Positions 42,181 through 55,191 are shown, counted from the first letter of the stretch. The stretch is DNA of 64,000 nucleotides from Impatiens glandulifera (GCF_907164915.1 NC_061869.1:46125771-46189770); one strand, 5' to 3'. Notes: generated by a model from the letters alone, not told the origin. Made by a program: numbers and translations.

Positions 42181-43502
42181 GCAAGAAAGGGAAGAGTGTA
42201 TAGTTTTATGTTTTGTCATATGATTTGTGTTAAAAGAATGATTGACTGTGTGAAGGTATTGAAAGTTGGTTAATTAGTTTTTCTTTTTTTCTGTATATTT
42301 CTACTCTCATTCCTTATGTGTCATTCCTTAACCATAAATTGAAGTTTGAATCAGTTTATATCAAATTGATATGCTAAGCATCATAAGACACATGATACTG
42401 TAACTATGTCATATGAGTTATCTCATGGAGAATTACGCATGAACAATGTGGAGAATTATACCAGAACAAGGTCGAGAATTACGCATGAACAAGGTGGAGA
42501 AATACGCATGAACAAGGTGGAGAATTACTCATTAACAAGGTAGAGAATAATTACGCATGAACAATGTGGAGAATTATGCATGAACAAGGTGGCGAATTAT
42601 ACAAGAACAAGGTGAAAAATTACGCATGAACAAAGTGGAAAATTATACAAGAACAAGGTGGAGAATTACACATGAACAAGGTGGAGAATTACGCATGAAC
42701 AAGGTGGATAATGACTTTATTAATCTGTTTTTAAATTTTCAGAAATTATCCTCGCATTATAATTTATCCAAAAAATGATTCAAAATTTGTAAAATTATCT
42801 TGAATGTGAGTATGTTTTACATGACAATATCTTGGTAGCAAAATTTTGAATAACAAACTTTAAACTCCAATGGTCCATCATAAGCAAATGTAAGTATTAA
42901 ATACCTCTCTTTTGGTTATGTCTATGTCATTTGCAGAGTTTTCTAAGCTCAATCCCCAATTATCTCAATATGACCATTAAAAAAGAAATCACACAACTCG
43001 ATAGACTACCAAATAACAGAATGAAGATCGATCAAAATTCATGAAAACGAATAGGTAGAAGAAAATCCAAAACAAACCCTACCTTTATGGCTGCCAAGAC
43101 ATAGTTTATTATATAAGATGGTATTGGAGAGAAACGAACAAGAAGAACAAACTTCCATCCATATTATTTTTATACTTTTAAGAAATTGTTATTTTAAGAT
43201 TAAAGGTACAATAACAAAGGAAAGTCCTATGTTTTTTTGCGATTTGGTGTCTTCCCTATTGAAGTTGTCATTAGGAATTTCTATGCATTTGAGCTATAAA
43301 TCCATTCAAAATATAGGAGAACATTAGCATAATAAATTTTACCACCCAAAAACTCAAGATTAAAGATTTTCAAGTTAGTCTCAATTTTCACCAAAAGAAT
43401 AACAAAAACAGTAGGAATTTACAGACCTAACCTGCAGCCCTCAAGCATATTATTAAGAAGAAACTTAACTAAGAAATAAAACAAAAGAGCAGTTTATCAT
43501 CA
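42181..43502. other. Pack-MULE interior, mostly non-coding
   Basis: Holds the minisatellite at 42425-42712 and AT-rich sequence without a recognisable gene between 42713 and 43502. The nearest signals are the 3' ends of the two captured, convergent genes. Confidence 0.5.
42425..42712. repeat. Minisatellite, about 24-bp unit
   Basis: Roughly 12 copies of a unit like GGTGGAGAATTACGCATGAACAA, varying at the TACGCATGAA and TATACAAGAA positions. It lies between the captured genes and has no coding value. Confidence 0.85.
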
Positions 43503-45829
43503 TCAACCAGGAGTATATGTCTCAAAGAGTTTCACACAAGGGCCAACATCAAATTGCATGATCTCAGCAGCACGTTCAAATTCCTCCCTCAAAGCATGTA
43601 TAGTCCTGTAGTCCACTACTCGACCTAGATTGTGAAGTTCATCAAACGGGTCCTCAATGAAAATCAAATGATGGTCATTTCCTATACTTTTATTCCAATT
43701 CTTTGATCGCTTGCTGCAATCAATATACAAAAAGGCTGGAGTTAATAAAGCTCGCATTCCTTATCATGAACATAATTCATTCTATAGTTTTCTAACCTGA
43801 GAGTGCGTCCAATGCGAACAGATATGACTCCACTTGTATAATCATGGCAATACGCCCAATACTTGAAAAAATCACATACTAGCCGACCAATTGTTTCCTT
43901 ATTTTCTAAACTGAATTCAAAAGGTTCCTCTAGATCATCATAGTTAGCACAAATAATGGAACCAACATAAACTTCATATGTCGCCGTCATTTGCTGACAG
44001 AGAAAAGAGTTTTCAAAATAATTTATTTACTCATTGTTAAAGAATCAATAAACATATTTATCAGCATACCTGCAGACAAGGAAGAATTGAAGGCTTGCGC
44101 GATTGTAAGAAGTGAATGCACATTTAGACATACTTGAAACTCAATCAAAGTTAGCACTGGTAAAGGAAATAAGAATTAAAAAAAGGAAATCATCGATATT
44201 ATCATATTATCACTAATTGTAACTTATGCGTAGCTTGACAATGTTCCTTGACAAGTTTCGTTCAATTTTCTCGATTTAGCCCAGTGTTTAACGATAAAAA
44301 CCAACTATTGAAGCCTCGTATCAATTTCTGCATAAACCCTTAAGAGCTTTGTATTGACAATAGCCATCGAATTGTTTATACATATGTCACACGAAATCCT
44401 GGTGAAAGGATCAAACAGTTTTACTATCGAAACTCTGGCTTGTGTCAAAGCCTGCACATATAGATTTAAAAGAAGTTGTACATCATTTATATTTGTTTAT
44501 GTGTGTTAGTAAGTTATGTTTTCAAATATGGCATCCAAATGAGAAGTGTTTCTATACATGGTCAATTGTTTCATCTGCCTACTAATTTTACCTGAATCTG
44601 AAACTTCTGAAACTTATGTGACTGCAATATCTCTGCAAGTTTCAACAACACCTCTGACTTGTTTATAAACGGATCCTCAATTTCTAAGAAAACATCCATA
44701 ACACTTTTTGAAAATGCGAAAGAATTAGCACATGATCCATAAAGTTTTAGCCGACATTCAGGTCATTCTTCCCAGACAATTATATCTAGTGATGCTAACA
44801 ACATCTTCCGATTGTGTTCCTCCCATATAGAAGGCAATAAGGATTCATAAATATCAAAAAAAGGTTTGGTTAGCCGATCAATATTACAACGACATTTAAG
44901 ACCCCTTTTGAACATCCACCTACATTGCCCATTTATTGCGAACTCTTCTTCTCTGGTGTCTGACATGTAATCCTAATGGAAAAACAACAATTGAACTAAT
45001 AAGTATAACCACCAAATATGCAAGAAAAGATACATTTTTTACAAAATTTTCAATGATTTAAAAAATCAACTAATCATTATCCAAAGAAAAAATCTCTAAG
45101 CCCAAAAATACAAAAACCAAAAGAAGCAAGAAAAATCATAGATTATTAAATCCAAAATCACTTTCAACTAGGATCTACATCGTGACAAAAGTAGCAATTT
45201 TCAAATAGGCTTTAATAAAGCTATCAAAGATTCATGCCAAACAAATATACATAATCTCATTTAATCATGATTTAAAACCTTTCTCTTGCATTCAATTTTG
45301 GGTACATGTGAGACCACAAATAGTAGATGAAACTAGTAGTATTAAAAGCCTTACCTCATATCTCTTATTATAGTTTTTGTCCACATGGTCAACATCTTCT
45401 AGATTAAGTAAATCTTGAATCTGTTCATTCAAATAATTCAATAACTCGAATGAATAATTTACACCGTTTATCTCCTCCCCATTCTCAGCAATTTTGCTTT
45501 GAAAGTCAGGAGATAGATTCGATCATTCTTGAGGTTTTGAAGAGGAATTATCTTTCTCAACTGAATTAAGTGGATCAGTCCCTTCATCTGTTTCCCCAGT
45601 TGAAGGATAATCTAAATGAAAAACAATAGGGGGTGGCATATGGCTATTGAAGACATGAATTGAGCATAATATAAAATCTTCAGGATAATGATCTGAAGAA
45701 GGTGGTTGTAGTTGGTTCAAGGTAGGATATTTGTTGAAGGAATTCACATCGTTCTTTGTAAAGTTACCAAAGATGATATATCCATCGGGAGAGAAAACGA
45801 CAGTTTCTCTCCATTGTCGTCTGTCATTG
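43503..45829 (-). pseudogene. Captured URT1-type terminal uridylyltransferase
   Basis: Exons on the minus strand include about 45829-45354 (N-terminal region with TGA at 45523-45525), 44972-44592, 44451-about 44225, about 44135-44069, about 43990-43797 and 43713-43503, with good GT-AG signals. They encode the nucleotidyltransferase core (L-Y-G-S-C-A-N-S-F ... S-K-S-V-M-D-V), [29 protein letters not shown], then the PAP-associated domain ([31 protein letters not shown]). This matches plant URT1, which adds uridines to mRNA. The first Asp of the catalytic D-x-D is Val here and there are at least two more stops (after D-T-R-L-Q, and TAA near 44757). Near full-length capture, inactive as an enzyme. 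Confidence 0.88.
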
Positions 45830-45906
45830 AGAATGAATGAAGCTTAAAAAAATGGTGAAAATACTTTGTCGTCTGTTATTTATTTTTATGTTTTTGAATG
45901 TTTTTT

Positions 45907-46530
45907 CGGTTGTCTTTGAGTTTGATTGAATCCATTTAGAAAATTCATTTGCCTTAAGGAAGATATCTACAACACGATACAATCTATCATCCACTACCCG
46001 AGCATGGTCAGGAAGCGAGCATGGTCAGGAAGCAATTCAGCGAGTGCTGTGAAATCAATTTCATACACTCAAGAAAATCAAGCACCTTCATCATAAATAT
46101 CCATAAATCAACTAAATGGGAAACCGATTGAATAAGAACATTACACATAAAACCAAACACTAAAAGCTACAAATACACTAAAAATTAAGGATTATACATC
46201 AATATATAAGCATACATTGGAGTTATCCATCAATAAGAACATTACACAACCCTAAACCCAAACTCAAACCCTAAACTGACCTGAATAATCAAACGACGAG
46301 ACGAACGAAAGGACGGTCGACCTATTGATGATGAGTTCAAACAAGACGAACGAATGGACGGACGATTCCCGGTTGAAGTGGTGCGGGTTGAAATGAATAA
46401 GAAAAAGATATTGTAACAACTCAGTATCTAGGGTTTCTAGAGTGAAGAAGAAGACGATGATGCATCACTTTGAATCTGTAACGAGGGTCAAAATTATACT
46501 TTATATACGTTGATGTTCATTCATTACACG
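45907..46530 (-). repeat. Right TIR of Pack-MULE, inner part
   Basis: Inverted copy of about 40960-41543, including the NPH3 exon (with a 17-bp CTTCCTGACCATGCTCG duplication near 46000-46040), the splice signals, the first exon and an inward TATATAAAG (about 46498-46507). Separated from the outer part (53895-54201) by copia-4. Confidence 0.88.
46526..46530. other. Target-site duplication ACACG, left copy (copia-4)
   Basis: ACACG before the LTR at 46531 and again at 53895-53899. Confidence 0.9.
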
Positions 46531-47361
46531 TGTTGACATTCATTAGATATATGTTGCGGTAAATAAGATTATATCTTAACATCTATTTAGGATGTTCATG
46601 CATTTAGCGATTAAAAGCATTATCGAAAAGGTAATACATTTGATGCGTGAATTCGGTATATCTTGTAGTATAAAGGATAAGAGCCCCATGTGTTGCTCCT
46701 CTAGTTGGTCCACACGAGCTCGTCAAGATTCAGTTGACTTCAACTGCTAGGACAAAAGAAAAATAGAAGCAATCTAATTGCTTATGGGAAAAATGATTTT
46801 TTCAATCACTATTTCTCTCTCTCCCAGATCCCTATTTTAAGCTGTTAAATTAGAGAGTCAGGAAAAAAGAAAACCAAAAGACCATCTTTTGACATTCCTC
46901 CGTTTTGCGATTAATATTCATGATAAACGTTTTATTTCCTAAATAAAATCTATTTCAAATCATTATATTCATAATTAATTTGATATATCATGTTTCCATA
47001 ATCAATTTACCATGTTTAATTATTTTATTTCATAAATAAAATATTATTTCTATCATGTTTCCATAATCAATTTACCATGGTTAATTATTTTATTTCATAA
47101 ATAAAATATTATTTCTAATTATTAATAATATTTAATATATTATTAATAATTGGATTTCATTCCCATTAATCTATTCTACCAACTCTAAGTGTGTGACCTC
47201 ATAGGACCCAATTATAATAGTTATAGGTTTAACCTCATTAATCGTAGTTGGTTTCTAGCAAAGCACTGCGACTCCTAACATAATCAGATTAAATTATTAC
47301 CGTTAATTGTCCTATCTAGGTTTAGTCATTGCATATTAAATTAAAGGACATTTTTCCTTCA
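46531..47361 (-). repeat. Copia-4 3' LTR
   Basis: 831 bp. Longer than the 5' LTR because of a tandem copy of about 61-63 bp containing CATGTTTCCATAATCAATTT at about 46989-47110. TG...CA ends. Confidence 0.9.
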
Positions 47362-48194
47362 ATCTCCCACTTGTCCTTAAACAAGTGTGCAATATAAGAT
47401 ACCTTTGTCTCTTAATGTCTTATTTGATGATATGGTGACATTCATATCCTTTATCAAATATGTTTCTTGAACTTTGAGTTCGAACTGTCAATAAAACGGA
47501 TGATTCAAGTAATCTATCCGAGCATGGCCATGCATTTTCAGTTCTTACCCTTCAAGTGGACAAGACACCATTCTTTTCCAATGTATCATGTTTATACACG
47601 AAGTAGGAGGACTTCTCCAGTCTTGTATGACTACCGCTCCCACTCAATTTTTAGGAATCCCAACAACTGTTTTTATAACTCCCTTTTATGGAAGTGTTTA
47701 ACAGTGTCAAAGAAATACCAATTATCAAGAGAGACCATAACATACTCATGTCTGAGGAATATACTAAACATGATTTTACTTAAAATTCTACAAATTTTGA
47801 AGATTCTTAAGCCGGTTCTTTCTTATATGAATCCTCCATACACATATATGTAAATGACTAGACACCTCCATGTCCCTATAGCCCATGAAACCTGACACTA
47901 TCAGTCAACTTACAATATAGTTACATATAAAATCATCTATGTCCATTTGATAATTTCGAACTATAGACTTTTAATAATTCAAAACTTCATTTCTCTTAAT
48001 GAGGTTTCATTCACCAGAACACTTAAGGTGATCTCATTTGTTAATAATGAATTATTTGGACATATTATTCAATATTGATTAAAACAATATATAAATAATA
48101 ATTAAATATCATATATCATAAAATTATTAAATCAAACATAGAACTAGTGTCAAACACTTATAAAAGCTCAATTAGTACAAAAGCAAAATCAAAG
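47362..48194 (-). other. Copia-4 region between RNase H and 3' LTR
   Basis: About 830 bp with the PPT next to 47362 and no clear gene. Unusually long for this element type, but no extra domain was recognised. Confidence 0.5.
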
Positions 48195-50286
48195 TCATTC
48201 TCCAATGTGCTTGAGACCCTTAGCCTTAGTGTGACTTTCATGCTTGGGTCTAGACATAGGTTTAGTCAATGGATCTGCAATATTGTTATCAATATGCACC
48301 TTCCACATCCTAATATCACCCATATTGATGATGTGGCGAATAAGGTGATATTTCCTCATAACGTGTCTGGATTTGGAGCTCGAACTCCGTTCCTTTGCCT
48401 GGGCTATGGCACTATTGTTGTCACAATAGATGTCAATAGGCCTTGAAATGCTATGAACAATACCGAGTTCATCAAGGAACTTCCTTATCGAAACGGTCTC
48501 CTTTGCTGCTTCACTAACAGCAATGTACTCAGCTTCTGCTATGGACACTGCTACTATATCTTGCTTAGAGCGCTTTCAGCTCCCAGCTCCTCCATTAAGA
48601 ATAAAGACATAACCCGATTGTGACTCAAAGCCATTCCAGTCGGTCTAAAAGCTCGCATCAGTATAGCCTTGTACAATTAATTTCTCATCTCCCCCATATA
48701 CTAAGAAATCATCTTTGGTCCTTCTTAAGTACTTCATGATATTCTTAGCTGCATTCTAGTGTACTTCTCCAGGATTTGATTGGTATCTTCTACACATGCT
48801 CAAAGCATATGCAACATCTGGATGTGTACATATCATGACATACATGATAGATCCTATAGCATAAACATATGGAATCTTGGTCATTTTCTCAAGCTTAGAA
48901 GGTGTATTAGGACATTACGTCTTGCTAAGATATACACCATGTTGAATGGGTAAAACCCCTTCTTAAAATCTTGCATCTTGAATCTTTCAAGAAGTTTATC
49001 AATATAAGTTCCTTGACTTAATCCAAATAGCCTTTTAGATATATCTCTATAGATCTTGATTCCAAGTATGTACTCGGCATTTCCTAAGTCTTTCATTGAG
49101 AAACATTTCTTCAGTCATTCTTTAACGGACTATAGTATCGGAATATCATTCCCAATTAGTATGTCATCCACACACAGAACTAAGAATGCTACTTTACTCC
49201 CAATGAACTTCTTGTAAACACAAGGATCTTCTTTGCATCTAATAAATTTAAATTCTTTGATCTTTTCATCAAATCGAAAGTTCCAACTCCTGGATGCTTG
49301 CTTAAGTCCATAACTAGACTTCTTAAGCTTGCATATTTTCCCAGCATGTTTTGGATCTTCAAAACCTTCAAGTTGTATCATGTACACATCCTCTTCTAAA
49401 AAACCATTTAGAAAAGCTGTTTTGGCATCCATTTGCCATATCTCATAGTCATAATATGCAGCAATATCTAGGAATATCCTAATGGATATAATCATAACAA
49501 CTGGTGAAAATGTCTCATCATAGTCAATACCATGCATTTGTCTGAAACCTTTGGCAACTATTCTTGCCTTGTAAATAGATACATTTCCAGTTTTGTCATT
49601 TTAAGTTTGAAAATCTATTTGCTTCCTATGAGTTTAACCACATTTGGCAAATCTATCAAGTCCCATACTTGATTTTCAAACATCGAATCCATTTCGGACC
49701 TCATGGCCTCAAGCCATTTATTGGAGTCTGGACCCACCAATGCTTGATTATAGGTAGAAGGCTCGTTATGTTCTAACATAAGAACATCAAGACTTACATT
49801 TAAGATAAAATCATTATAATGTCTTGGCATAACCTTTGGCCTTTCCAATCTACGATTGGGTTCAACTTGTTCAACAACTGAATCCAGAATGTGATCCACA
49901 ACAATTTGTAGATCCTCTTGTTCTGGTTCTTGGATGATCTGAGGCCCTATGCCATCAAAAGTAATAATATCATCATCGATATTATTAGAATCATCTTGTT
50001 GTTGAGTTTGTTGTTGTTCATCATCTTGAACTGTTTCAAGATGAATATTTCTCCCACTTGACTTATTAGAAAGAAACTCTCTTTCCAAAAAGACATTATC
50101 CCTTGCAACAAAAACCTTTTGCTCATTTGGATTGTAGAAGTAATATCCAAAACTCCCTTTTGGATATCCTATAAAGAAACATTTATTTGATTTTGGGACA
50201 AGTTTATCTGTTTGTAAACGTTTTACATAAGCTTCGCATCCCCATATTTTAAAAAAAGATAGCTTTGGAACTTTTTCAGTCCACAT
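48195..50286 (-). pseudogene. Copia-4 integrase C-terminus, RT and RNase H
   Basis: 50286-49615 has the integrase C-terminal F-K-I-W-G-C-E-A-Y-V and F-I-G-Y-P-K-G segments and the start of RT (W-L-E-A-M-R-S-E-M). 49537-49130 has D-E-T-F-S-P-V-V, Q-M-D-A-K-T-A-F-L-N-G, Y-G-L-K-Q-A and the catalytic C-V-D-D-I-L-I-G. 49096-48881 has the L-G-I-K-I segment. 48548-48195 has RNase H with S-I-A-E-A-E-Y, Y-C-D-N-N-S-A-I and the H-x-x-R-H motif. Stops between these pieces mean no single product. Confidence 0.88.
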
Positions 50287-50411
50287 CTCATATGGAGTTT
50301 TGTCTACAGTTTTTGATGGAGACCTGTTTAGTGTTAGTACATCGGTAGTGAGGGCATATCCCTAGAATGATACCGGAAGATTAACAAAACTCATCATTGA
50401 TCGAACCATGT

Positions 50412-51404
50412 CTAACAAAGTCTTGTTTCTCCTTTCAGACACACCATTAAGCTGTGTTGTTCCGGGGTTGACAATTGTGTTATAATGCCACAGTTTTTCA
50501 AATGATGATCAAATTCGTGGCTCGAATACTCACCACCACGATCAGATCGAAGTGCTTTTATTTTCTTGTCACATTGAGTCTCTACTTCATTTTGAAATTC
50601 TTTGAATTTTTCAAAGGACTCCAATTTATGTGACATGAAGTAAACATATCCATATCTACTCATGTCATCAATAAATGTGATGAAGTATCTATAGCCACCT
50701 CTAGCTTTTGTGTTCATTGGTCCACATACATCAGTATGTATTATGCCCAGTAGTTCAGTATCCCTTTCAAACTTTCCTTTGAAAGGTGACATTGTCATTT
50801 TGCCCATTAGACACGATTCACATGCAACAATGGATTCATAATTCATGTCTTTAAGAAGTCCATCTTTATGGAGCTTCTTCATGCGATTAACACCGATGTG
50901 ACCCAATCGACAATGCCATAGGTAGGATTCACTCAAATTATTTAACTTTCGTCTTTTGTTATTTATGTTATATAATTCTGATTTGAGATCCAAAATGAAG
51001 ATCCCATTACTCATTTGAGCAATCACATAGAAAATATCATTCTTAAAAACAGAAAAACTCCCATTTTTAATGTTAAATTTAAAACCATCAGAATGTAATA
51101 CAGCAACCGAAATAAGGTTCTTAGTAATACAAGGAACATAATAACAATTATTCAGTTCAAATACTAAACCAGAAGGTAAATATAGACTATAAACTCCTAA
51201 GGAAAGTATAACAACATTTGCTCCATTTCCAACACGCAAATCTATCTCCCCTTTCTTCACATGTCTTCTATTTCTTAGTCCCTGCACATTTAAAATAATG
51301 TGAATACCACATGCAGTATCAAATACCCAAGTGGGACCATCATTTAATGTGAGAATATTGGTTGTCATAATTTCAATAACATAAATACCTGAAGCGGAAC
51401 TCAT
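50412..51404 (-). pseudogene. Copia-4 protease and integrase core
   Basis: One open stretch of 330 codons. Protease W-V-F-D-T-A-C-G-I-H (the family has D-S/T-G/A), then the integrase finger L-W-H-C-R-L-G-H-I ... C-E-S-C, and core H-T-D-V-C-G-P and S-D-R-G-G-E-Y. The frame ends just after the third catalytic region. Confidence 0.88.
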
Positions 51405-51532
51405 AGTCCCATTCTTCTTTTCTTCTAGGTACTTGAGACAGTTTCTTTTCCAGTGTCCGTTAGCTTTGCAGGAAAAAAAAAATCATGATTAGAGACTACT
51501 CTTAGCTTTCCACCACCATTGGGTATAACAAC

Positions 51533-52228
51533 TTATTTGTCTTTCCCTTGGTTATTATTCCTTTTCTTGTCCACCTTCTTAAAACCCCTCCCATTGTTGA
51601 CATTCAGATCTTCATTCCTCTTGTCATCAATCATATTGCCTTCAACATTTTTAAGCAAGTTATGAAGCTCATTCAAATCATGCTTTAGACCATTCATATG
51701 GTATTGCATTCTTAATGGTGCAAAACTATCATGTAAGGATCTAAGAACAATATCAGTGGCCAACTCTTGGTCATATGGGGTCCCCAAATTTTCCATTCTC
51801 TTGAATAGTCAAGTAAGACTAATTACATGAGGACTCACAGGTGTTCCCTTCACAAGTTTGCTATCAAGTATAGCCTTGTGAGTCTCATATCGTTCTATCC
51901 TTGCCTGATCTTGAAACAATGTTTTCAGTTCACTTATGATGGTATTGGCATCAGAATTCAAAAACCTCTTTTGCAATTCAGGTTCCATTGTGACAAACAT
52001 TAAGCAAGTGGCAGGCAATGCTTCGTTTTTCAACCGAATTGTGTTTGCCTTCTCCTCATTAGATGAGGTTTCTATCACCATCGGGATAGGGGTTGCAAGG
52101 GCGTCCTCATGTCCCTCAGACTTGAGAATGGTTCTCTGATTCATTTCCCAATCAAGGAAGTTCGTTCCATTGAGCTTATTTTTCTCAACAATTGAGCGTA
52201 GAGAAAACTTAAAATTATCGTTTTCCAT
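51533..52228 (-). pseudogene. Copia-4 Gag
   Basis: ATG at 52228. N-F-L-D-W-E-M-N-Q-R and L-K-T-L-F-Q-D-Q-A-R-x-E-R-Y are typical of copia gag. A frame change near 51800-51810 leads to 51796-51533. A partial zinc knuckle (C-K-A-N-G-H-W-K-R-N-C) appears near 51450-51480, missing its first cysteines. Confidence 0.87.
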
Positions 52229-53110
52229 TATTTACATCATGTGATAGATATGCAAATTAGTCAATAAAAAAAATTATAAATATCTATGATTAAACAATTT
52301 AATGTATACGATTGCGCATTTTTTTCAAATTATAATTGTTCCTTATGAATAAAATGATTCCAAAATCCCATCACATACAAGCCCACCGTACTTTTGCACT
52401 GCCTTAGGACTTGTGTGTTTAAGGTAAGTAACAATTTACTAACTATAAACATTCCTTTATAATTCTTGGTTGATAATTCACATCCAATGTTAGAATTATC
52501 GTCATGCCTCAAGATCCAAAACTTTCTTTTAGTTTCTTGTTGGGTACAACCGTATCAAGGTTTATGAATCCCCGTATAGATTCACCCTCATGAGTATAAG
52601 GTTGATGAAGTACACCATCGTTTTTACGAAACTCATTCAACCAAAAAACCATAAACTGCATGGGTTATGACACGGAAAGACATTTCTCAAATATTCTTTA
52701 GGAACTAATGTTTTGTTGTCTCTTATTAAAAAAATCTTTCATGGATCTTCATCCTTAAACTTAAAGTTCATAAATTGAATTAAAATTATATATTATAATC
52801 TAAATGGCTCCAAAAAAAATTATTAAATAAATCATATTTATTTTAATCTTTAATATTTCTTAACTCTTAAGAAATAATAACATAAAATACATTTATTTTA
52901 ATCTTTAATATTTCTTAACTCTTAAGAAATAGTAACATAAATCATATTTATTTTATTCAAATATTTATATTATCTAATCTTAAAATATTTATTTTAATTT
53001 TACGTTTGTTCATGTAAAATTTTCTAGCAAACTAAAAGACTAACAAGATCTTCAGAAAATTATTGCATCAAAATTAACGATTAATTTATTCAATCGGTTT
53101 ATGCTAAAAC
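52229..53110 (-). other. Copia-4 5' untranslated region
   Basis: About 880 bp of AT-rich sequence between the primer site and gag, with a short direct repeat (TTTATTTTAATCTTTAATATTTC at 52847 and 52889). No gene seen. Confidence 0.5.
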
Positions 53111-53125
53111 TTGGCTCTAATACCA
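53111..53125 (-). other. Copia-4 primer binding site
   Basis: Reads TGGTATTAGAGCCAA on the minus strand, complementary to tRNA-Met, next to the 5' LTR. Confidence 0.88.
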
Positions 53126-53126
53126 T

Positions 53127-53894
53127 TGTTGACATTCATTAGATGTATGTTGCGGAAAATAAGATCATATCTTAACATCTATTCAAGATGTTCATGCATT
53201 TAACGATTAAAAGCATTATCGAAAAAGTGATACCTTTGATGCGTGAATTCGGTATATCTTGTAGTATAAAGGATGAGAGCCCCACATGTTACTCCTCTAG
53301 TTGGTCCATACGAGCTCGTCAAGATTCAGTTGACTTCGACTGCTAAGACAAAAGAACAACAGAAGCAATCTAATTGCTTATGGGAAAAATGATTTTTTCA
53401 ATCACTGTTTCTCTCTCTCTCCCAGATCCCTATTTTAAACTGTTAAATTAGAGAGTCAAAGCAAAAGAAAACTAAAAGACCATCTTTTAACATTCCTCCG
53501 TTTTGCAATTAATATTCATAATAAACGTTTTATTTCCTAAATAAAATCTATTTTAAATCATTATGTTCATAATTAACTTGATATATCATGTTTCGATAAT
53601 CAATTTATCATGGTTAATTATTTTATTTCATAAATAAAATATTATTTCTAATTATTAATAATATCTAATATATTATTAATAATTAGATTTCATTCTCATT
53701 AATCTATTCTGCCAACTCTAAGTGTGTGACCTCATAGGACCCAATTATAATAGTTATAGATTTAACCTCATTAATCGTAGTTGACTTCTAGCAAAACACT
53801 ACGACTCCTAACATAATCGGATTAAATTATTACCATTAATTGTCCTATCCAGGTTTAGTCATTGCATATTAAATTAAATGACATATTTCCTTCA
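53127..53894 (-). repeat. Copia-4 5' LTR
   Basis: 768 bp, TGAAGGAAAT...ATGTCAACA on the minus strand. Matches 46531-47361 with roughly 5% differences by eye plus one tandem-unit length change. Confidence 0.9.
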
Positions 53895-54201
53895 ACACGA
53901 TGTGCGAGAATCGTGTAATGCTCTTATGATGATGTGCGAACATTACAGATGCGAGAATCGTGTAATGCTCTTATGATGATGTGTGAACATTACAGATGCG
54001 AGAATCGTGTAATGCTCGCACATCATCATGCAAGCATTACACGATTCTCGCATCTGTAATACTCGCACATCAACGGTAAATTTGTTATCAGGGGCATGAC
54101 CGACATTTCACAAGGCAAAAATGCCCCTTTTACAAAGTTTATCAACCGTAGGCCTTTTTTGGAATTATGTCTATTATGAGGGTCATTTAATTAAATTTCC
54201 C
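53895..54201 (-). repeat. Right TIR of Pack-MULE, outer part
   Basis: Contains the GCGAGAATCGTGTAATGCTC palindrome repeats (53895-54070) and the terminal sequence matching 40677-40800 inverted. The first five bases are the copia-4 target duplication. Confidence 0.9.
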
Positions 54202-54210
54202 ATTTTTAAC
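54202..54210. other. 9-bp target-site duplication ATTTTTAAC, right copy (Pack-MULE)
   Basis: Identical to 40668-40676. Confidence 0.93.
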
Positions 54211-55191
54211 CCTATATTATTTTTTGGATTTTTTTATTAATTTTTCTAACAAAAATTTAATTTTCACAATAATTAATTCTAATTTACTTTTAATCTCTTT
54301 TTTAGATTATTTTAAATTTAAAATATTATTTTAATATTATTATTAATTAATAATATTATTATAAATTGAGATATGTTAAATTTTTATGCTTACAATTAAT
54401 TAGTTATATATTCATGTAAAAATTAAAAACACAATATTAATATTTTTACTTAATAAAGATTTAATTTATTTATTTATTTACTTATGTCAATAAGACATCA
54501 TTTCTAAACTAATTATTTATTTTTGTTTTGGTGTAACAATTTTAAAAGAATTTAAGAAAACATAATTTTGTTGATTACAAATCTTTTAAAGGTGTAAAAA
54601 TTAAGTATATACAATTTAATTTTTTTCTTTTTGTCAATTGATGTATATTTATGTGTCATGTTCTTTTTAAAAAAAAATCTCAATTCTTTTGTAACGTTTT
54701 TTTATTAAGTTTAAACCACTATTTGTATTAATCATTTTCAAAAAAAAATATATTATAATTATAATAGTAATTGAATAAAATTTGAATAAGTCTTTCAAAT
54801 ATATTTTATCCTTAAGAATCATTTATTGACTATTTCAACATGAATTACTTATATAAGTAACATCTAGCATTTCATATACAACAATGGTGGCTAGCTTGTT
54901 TCACATAATATAATAACTCAAATCAAAGGACAATGACAACAAAAATATATATTAATGAGGACTATATGTTATGTCTCGTCACTCTAATAACTCATTATAT
55001 AAATAACACAAGGTTGCAATAAATATATAATTAGTTTCATGAAGAAAATAATTTGTGCAAGATTCTAACCTAGTTAATAACTACTACAACTTAAAATTGT
55101 CCTTACAAAGTATATAGATGACTTAGACGCATTAGTACAATTATTCACTGATAAGCTGTAGATTTCATAAACATGTAGAATAAGTAAAGCT
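54211..55191. other. AT-rich intergenic region downstream of the phosphatase gene
   Basis: No gene or element recognised. The 3' UTR of the minus-strand phosphatase gene should lie near its right end. Confidence 0.45.

Larger units (their letters stand above)
46531..53894 (-). mobile_element. Copia-4 inserted in the Pack-MULE right TIR
   Basis: Minus-strand Ty1/copia element: 5' LTR 53127-53894, primer site TGGTATTAGAGCCAA at 53125-53111, then gag, protease, integrase, RT, RNase H, a polypurine tract AAGTGGGAGAT just inside 47362, and 3' LTR 47361-46531. The 5-bp duplication ACACG lies in the TIR palindrome region, so it inserted after the Pack-MULE formed. All domains are present but broken by many stops and frame changes. 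Confidence 0.93.
40677..54201. mobile_element. Pack-MULE with long TIRs and captured host genes
   Basis: Ends are perfect inverted copies (GGGAAATTTAATTAAATG ... and its complement at 54184-54201) flanked by a 9-bp duplication. The inverted repeats extend about 870 bp on the left (to about 41543) and about 930 bp on the right (45907-46530 plus 53900-54201), the right one split by copia-4. Without copia-4 the element is about 6.2 kb. It contains no transposase. Between the TIRs lie an NPH3-type gene fragment (+) and a URT1-type gene (-), both with introns. By definition this is a Pack-MULE, mobilised in trans. Confidence 0.93.

Noticed and set aside
48147..48446. Plus-strand ORF over copia-4 RNase H
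   Set aside because: The minus strand clearly encodes RNase H here; the plus frame is a shadow.
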